A stretch of DNA of 15,191 nt from an uncultured Clostridia bacterium. GTDB lineage: Bacteria; Bacillota; Clostridia; JAAYHZ01. The stretch covers positions 1 through 15,191 of the forward strand of contig CALCRE010000301.1 of NCBI GenBank assembly GCA_937894465.1, in the 5' to 3' direction. Numbering within the stretch: position 1 is the stretch's first letter; each line of letters starts with the position of its first letter. The position numbers were made by a program, and so were the translations under genes. Below, piece after piece: positions 12,266 through 15,191 of this stretch. Under the pieces are notes generated by a model. The model was given only the letters and a program-made list of their open reading frames with translations, was not told the origin of the DNA and searched no databases.

Positions 12266-14989
12266 TCAACGTTTCAATATGAAAAAGGCCACCACAACAA
12301 CAATAATGGCAATGACACCCAGCCGTATCTTTCGGTTTGCCATAGCACCGAACAACAATGCAATTAGTAAAACCGCAACAATAACCGGTATTAACAGCCT
12401 ACGATTATGTTTAAACATACCGGACACATTTCCGGTCTCCACAACATAGCGAGATAATTCCTTTATGGTATCGGTGAAATAGAATTTCCAAACTTGAAAA
12501 TTATCCCTGAATGTTCTCTTGTAAAAATCCTCTTTATGGAAGGGATTTTCATCGAGTTCCTTTACCGAGTCATTATGAACCATCATCTTCTGCCCTTTAT
12601 TCACAGACTTTAGCTCTCCGGTCATGTCTTGTTCGTGTAATGCATAAAACGCCGTTCCGGAATAACATGAAACCGATTGGTCCAAGTCGGTTTCCATCAA
12701 ACACTCGGAGTTTTCCAAAGAGCTTTTGTATGTTCCGGCTTCTCCTTTAAAAAACAATACATTTCTAGTTTTTTTGCTTTTGTTCCTTATATATGCTCTA
12801 CCTTTTTCAAGATTGCCATATACAATACCCTCGCAATATTCACCGGGTATATAAACAGAATGCTGATCCAAATAGATTTCTGAAACTAAAATCGAATCCA
12901 CATAAATTTGAATAACAACCTTTCCGGCTCCTGTGATCACTCTTTCGGAAACAGGCACTTGATAAGGCAGTTTTGTCTCTTCGTTCAACACATAGGTTTC
13001 TTGCCCTGTGACGCTTACCTCCCCTTCCCATTTGGAAACAAAGGTCTTCATATGATACAACTTTCCCGCTGATATATCCTCTGTCAAGTAACCTTGGATG
13101 TCCTTATACACTTCCTCGGAGTACAGCAATGCAGGAACATTTCCGGAGAAAGATTTGGAATGAGCCAACTGCCAATAGACCTTATTGGTCACTCCGTTTA
13201 TATAAGAAGACCACAAGGGAATGACACCGTCCCCTTCCATAAAGGCGGGTTTCCCGGAATAGGATGCAAGGTTGGCATATTGAACCAGTTCATTGATATG
13301 TTCTGCGTATGATTCTCCCTTATTTAGCTTCGTTAAAAAGTCACTTCCATAGGTCAATTGTTTTTTTAATGTCGCATCCATATCCGTCCATTGCCCAGTG
13401 GAGTCAAAAGTGTTCACTTCCAATCCATGGTTGGGAACAGCAATCAAAATACATTTTCGTATATCATTTCGGTATGAGGAGGAATTGATGTAATAGCGAG
13501 TGATCAGCCCGCCTAACCCGAATGATACCGTATCAAAACGAGAGACCTTAATACCGCTGTTGATCATACGATCGGCCAAATCTTTCATATAGGATGTAAA
13601 ACGTTCATTCATAATCTCCATGGCATGCACTTTAGATAACTCATCATACCTGAAGACCGTAAATTCATTCTTTTTTAAAAAGCCGTACAAACCGTCCGTT
13701 TCATTGACCGGTATATCCCAAGCGGATGCAAGAACCACCGGAGGACGATATACATTGATTTGGGTTTTCAATTCTATGGGAATACCGTTATCAGGGGTAT
13801 AGGTAAACGCAATGGGTACTGTTATGTAATACAGATCCTCTCCTTGAAATGTCTCCTTTTGCATTTCACCTTCAATATATTTTGGCGGTATGTATTCAAA
13901 TTCAACGATTTCATCCGGATTTCTTATCTTCTTTCTTTGTAATATTCCAAAGCTTACAACCTTCCCTGTATCGGGTTGATGAATTTCCAATTCCCCCTTG
14001 TTCATCCCGGCTAAAGTCACACGGATTTTCATAGTCTGGAATCCGTCTGCTACAATCCCGGTGTATCGGACATTGGTCAACGTATTTTGTTCTAATTCCA
14101 CTTGAGTCTCTAACACCGGCACAGAAATATCCTTGCTAAAATCACCGCATGTTAATGTAAATTCATAAAGCTTTATGTTCTCATCGATATGCTTTATGGA
14201 AAACACTCCTACACCGGTTCCGATCGGTTTGCTCTGAATTTGTTTTCCGGTTTGTGTATCGGATAATTTGATGGTATCCAAAGGTTTTTTCCCTTTGTAA
14301 TTGTCCGGATAGTGGATGGTAGCGGTAATTTCTACAGTGTCGGTCTCCTCGGAAAAACAAGAAGGGCTGAATATCACTTCCATATAGGTGCGACCTGTGC
14401 TTTGTGCATCCTCCACCGAAGCGTTTTCCAAATTTTGATCCAATAAAACTATAAGGCTTTGAGCGTCTTTCGAAATTTGTTCCGGATAGGATAAAACAAT
14501 TAAAAAATTGTGTTTTATAAATGCTATGGTTCGTTTGGGGATGTTGTCCATGGTGTAGACAAGACTCTTCACAGGAATCTTATCAATCCGTTCGTCGGCT
14601 TTTTGGATTTTCATACGACTTTGCTCCAACCCGGCTATACCCGTCAGATATTTACTGTAACCGTCGCTAAATTGCTCTAATGCTGCAACTGCATCTTGTT
14701 CCAAATAAAATGAGGTGACTTCTGCAGTCATGACATGTTCTTTAGACTTGATATCACATTGATATCCGTAATAGAGTTTTTTATCACCACTTAAAGACAG
14801 CCCGTATCGAATCACAATATCATTGATACTGACCTCATCTGTTTTGCTAATTGTATTTTCAATGGAGAACCCTTTGGGAACCGACTGTTTGACGGCATCA
14901 GCAACACCTGCAGAAGAAGGTTTTCCAAGGACATTTGTATGAAACATCATGCTTAAAATAAGCAATAATGAAAAAATGATTTTTCTCAT
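12266..14989 (-). CDS. large exported, membrane-anchored protein with an alpha/beta-hydrolase-like domain lacking the nucleophile serine
   Basis: A 907-residue protein. A signal peptide (RKIIFSLLLILSMMF) is followed by an N-terminal domain of unknown type (about 25-200) and a beta-rich, probably Ig-like region (about 205-410). Then comes an alpha/beta-hydrolase-like domain (about 415-640), another beta-rich part, and two C-terminal membrane helices (about 865-884 and 890-905) split by NRKIR. In the hydrolase-like domain, SFGLGGLITRYY (489-500) aligns with the lipase elbow GHSMGGLVARYY, so the catalytic serine is Gly491. The matching acid (GDGVIPL, Asp587) and a histidine (LAHSKSF, His610) are kept. 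PNHG after the elbow also fits lipase/PGAP1-like folds. It is probably a binding or structural domain rather than an esterase. ATG 14989 is chosen because GAGG lies 6 nt upstream; a GTG at 15004 is in frame. Confidence 0.8.
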   Translation of the reverse strand: MRKIIFSLLLILSMMFHTNVLGKPSSAGVADAVKQSVPKGFSIENTISKTDEVSINDIVIRYGLSLSGDKKLYYGYQCDIKSKEHVMTAEVTSFYLEQDAVAALEQFSDGYSKYLTGIAGLEQSRMKIQKADERIDKIPVKSLVYTMDNIPKRTIAFIKHNFLIVLSYPEQISKDAQSLIVLLDQNLENASVEDAQSTGRTYMEVIFSPSCFSEETDTVEITATIHYPDNYKGKKPLDTIKLSDTQTGKQIQSKPIGTGVGVFSIKHIDENIKLYEFTLTCGDFSKDISVPVLETQVELEQNTLTNVRYTGIVADGFQTMKIRVTLAGMNKGELEIHQPDTGKVVSFGILQRKKIRNPDEIVEFEYIPPKYIEGEMQKETFQGEDLYYITVPIAFTYTPDNGIPIELKTQINVYRPPVVLASAWDIPVNETDGLYGFLKKNEFTVFRYDELSKVHAMEIMNERFTSYMKDLADRMINSGIKVSRFDTVSFGLGGLITRYYINSSSYRNDIRKCILIAVPNHGLEVNTFDSTGQWTDMDATLKKQLTYGSDFLTKLNKGESYAEHINELVQYANLASYSGKPAFMEGDGVIPLWSSYINGVTNKVYWQLAHSKSFSGNVPALLYSEEVYKDIQGYLTEDISAGKLYHMKTFVSKWEGEVSVTGQETYVLNEETKLPYQVPVSERVITGAGKVVIQIYVDSILVSEIYLDQHSVYIPGEYCEGIVYGNLEKGRAYIRNKSKKTRNVLFFKGEAGTYKSSLENSECLMETDLDQSVSCYSGTAFYALHEQDMTGELKSVNKGQKMMVHNDSVKELDENPFHKEDFYKRTFRDNFQVWKFYFTDTIKELSRYVVETGNVSGMFKHNRRLLIPVIVAVLLIALLFGAMANRKIRLGVIAIIVVVVAFFILKR

Positions 14990-15137
14990 ATCGTACCTCA
15001 TCACAACAATATATACACCATGATTGTATCATACCAAAAACCGATATGCTATTTTTTTCCCACTCTTACGACAAAGACAGACCATAAACTACAAATAAAA
15101 TCGACTTTTTGAATACTGTTTCTATTTTTACATCTAC

Positions 15138-15166
15138 CCTATATACTTTAAAAGATGACATGTCAA
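15138..15166 (-). promoter_or_regulatory. possible promoter of the large secreted protein gene
   Basis: The minus strand reads TTGACA (15166-15161), a 17-bp spacer and TATAGG (15143-15138). This is a perfect -35 with a weak -10. The -35 overlaps the 10-bp palindrome TGACATGTCA (15156-15165). It would leave a leader of about 140 nt. A nearer extended -10, TGATACAAT, around 15022-15030 is an alternative. Confidence 0.4.
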
Positions 15167-15191
15167 ATAACGTGCAGTACAGCCTTCGCAT

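Overview
This window is ordinary chromosomal DNA from a low-GC Gram-positive anaerobe, most likely a clostridium (Firmicutes). The evidence is an AT-rich sequence, strong AAGGAGG-type ribosome binding sites, frequent TTG/GTG starts, extended -10 promoters, two proteins with twin [4Fe-4S] ferredoxin domains, and an rsmD-coaD cluster next to a small coiled-coil protein, an order familiar from clostridia. I see no rRNA, tRNA, CRISPR array, insertion sequence, prophage or attachment site.

Layout from the left. (1) A minus-strand operon runs from about 4210 down to a terminator at 93-124. It encodes two adjacent, overlapping family-4-type uracil-DNA glycosylase paralogues, then an alginate-lyase-superfamily polysaccharide lyase and a family 2 glycoside hydrolase, both without signal peptides. 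The repair genes and the sugar genes are only about 25 nt apart. (2) Divergent from it is a plus-strand sugar phosphate isomerase/epimerase-like gene (4355-5119) with a strong terminator. The divergent intergenic region holds a perfect 15-bp palindrome and a 20-nt inverted duplication of the two promoter/leader segments. (3) Two more plus-strand genes follow: a NUDT6-like Nudix hydrolase (5326-6078) and a 58-residue single-pass membrane protein (6298-6474). (4) A minus-strand operon (9736 down to 6490) has a near-consensus promoter and carries DUF362/ferredoxin, trmL, rsmD, coaD and a coiled-coil protein. (5) A single minus-strand gene (10133-11314) encodes a PreA-like dihydropyrimidine/dihydroorotate dehydrogenase-type flavoprotein with two C-terminal ferredoxin clusters. 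It has a perfect TTGACA-17-TATAAT promoter and two near-identical 14-bp operators spaced exactly 60 bp apart. (6) At the right end, on the minus strand, lie two genes for secreted or anchored proteins: a 907-residue protein with an alpha/beta-hydrolase-like domain whose nucleophile serine is glycine, and downstream a 213-residue DUF2680-like secreted protein.

How the genes fit together. The lyase and GH2 probably break down imported uronic-acid-containing oligosaccharides in the cytoplasm, and the divergent isomerase may serve the same or a related sugar pathway (inference). The trmL-rsmD-coaD block is translation and CoA housekeeping. The PreA-like gene looks like a tightly repressed single-gene redox unit whose regulator is not in this window. 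The most unusual items are the predicted pseudo-hydrolase at 12266-14989, the paired operators at 11342-11415, the UDG/polysaccharide-degradation operon, and the mirrored divergent promoters at 4202-4325.
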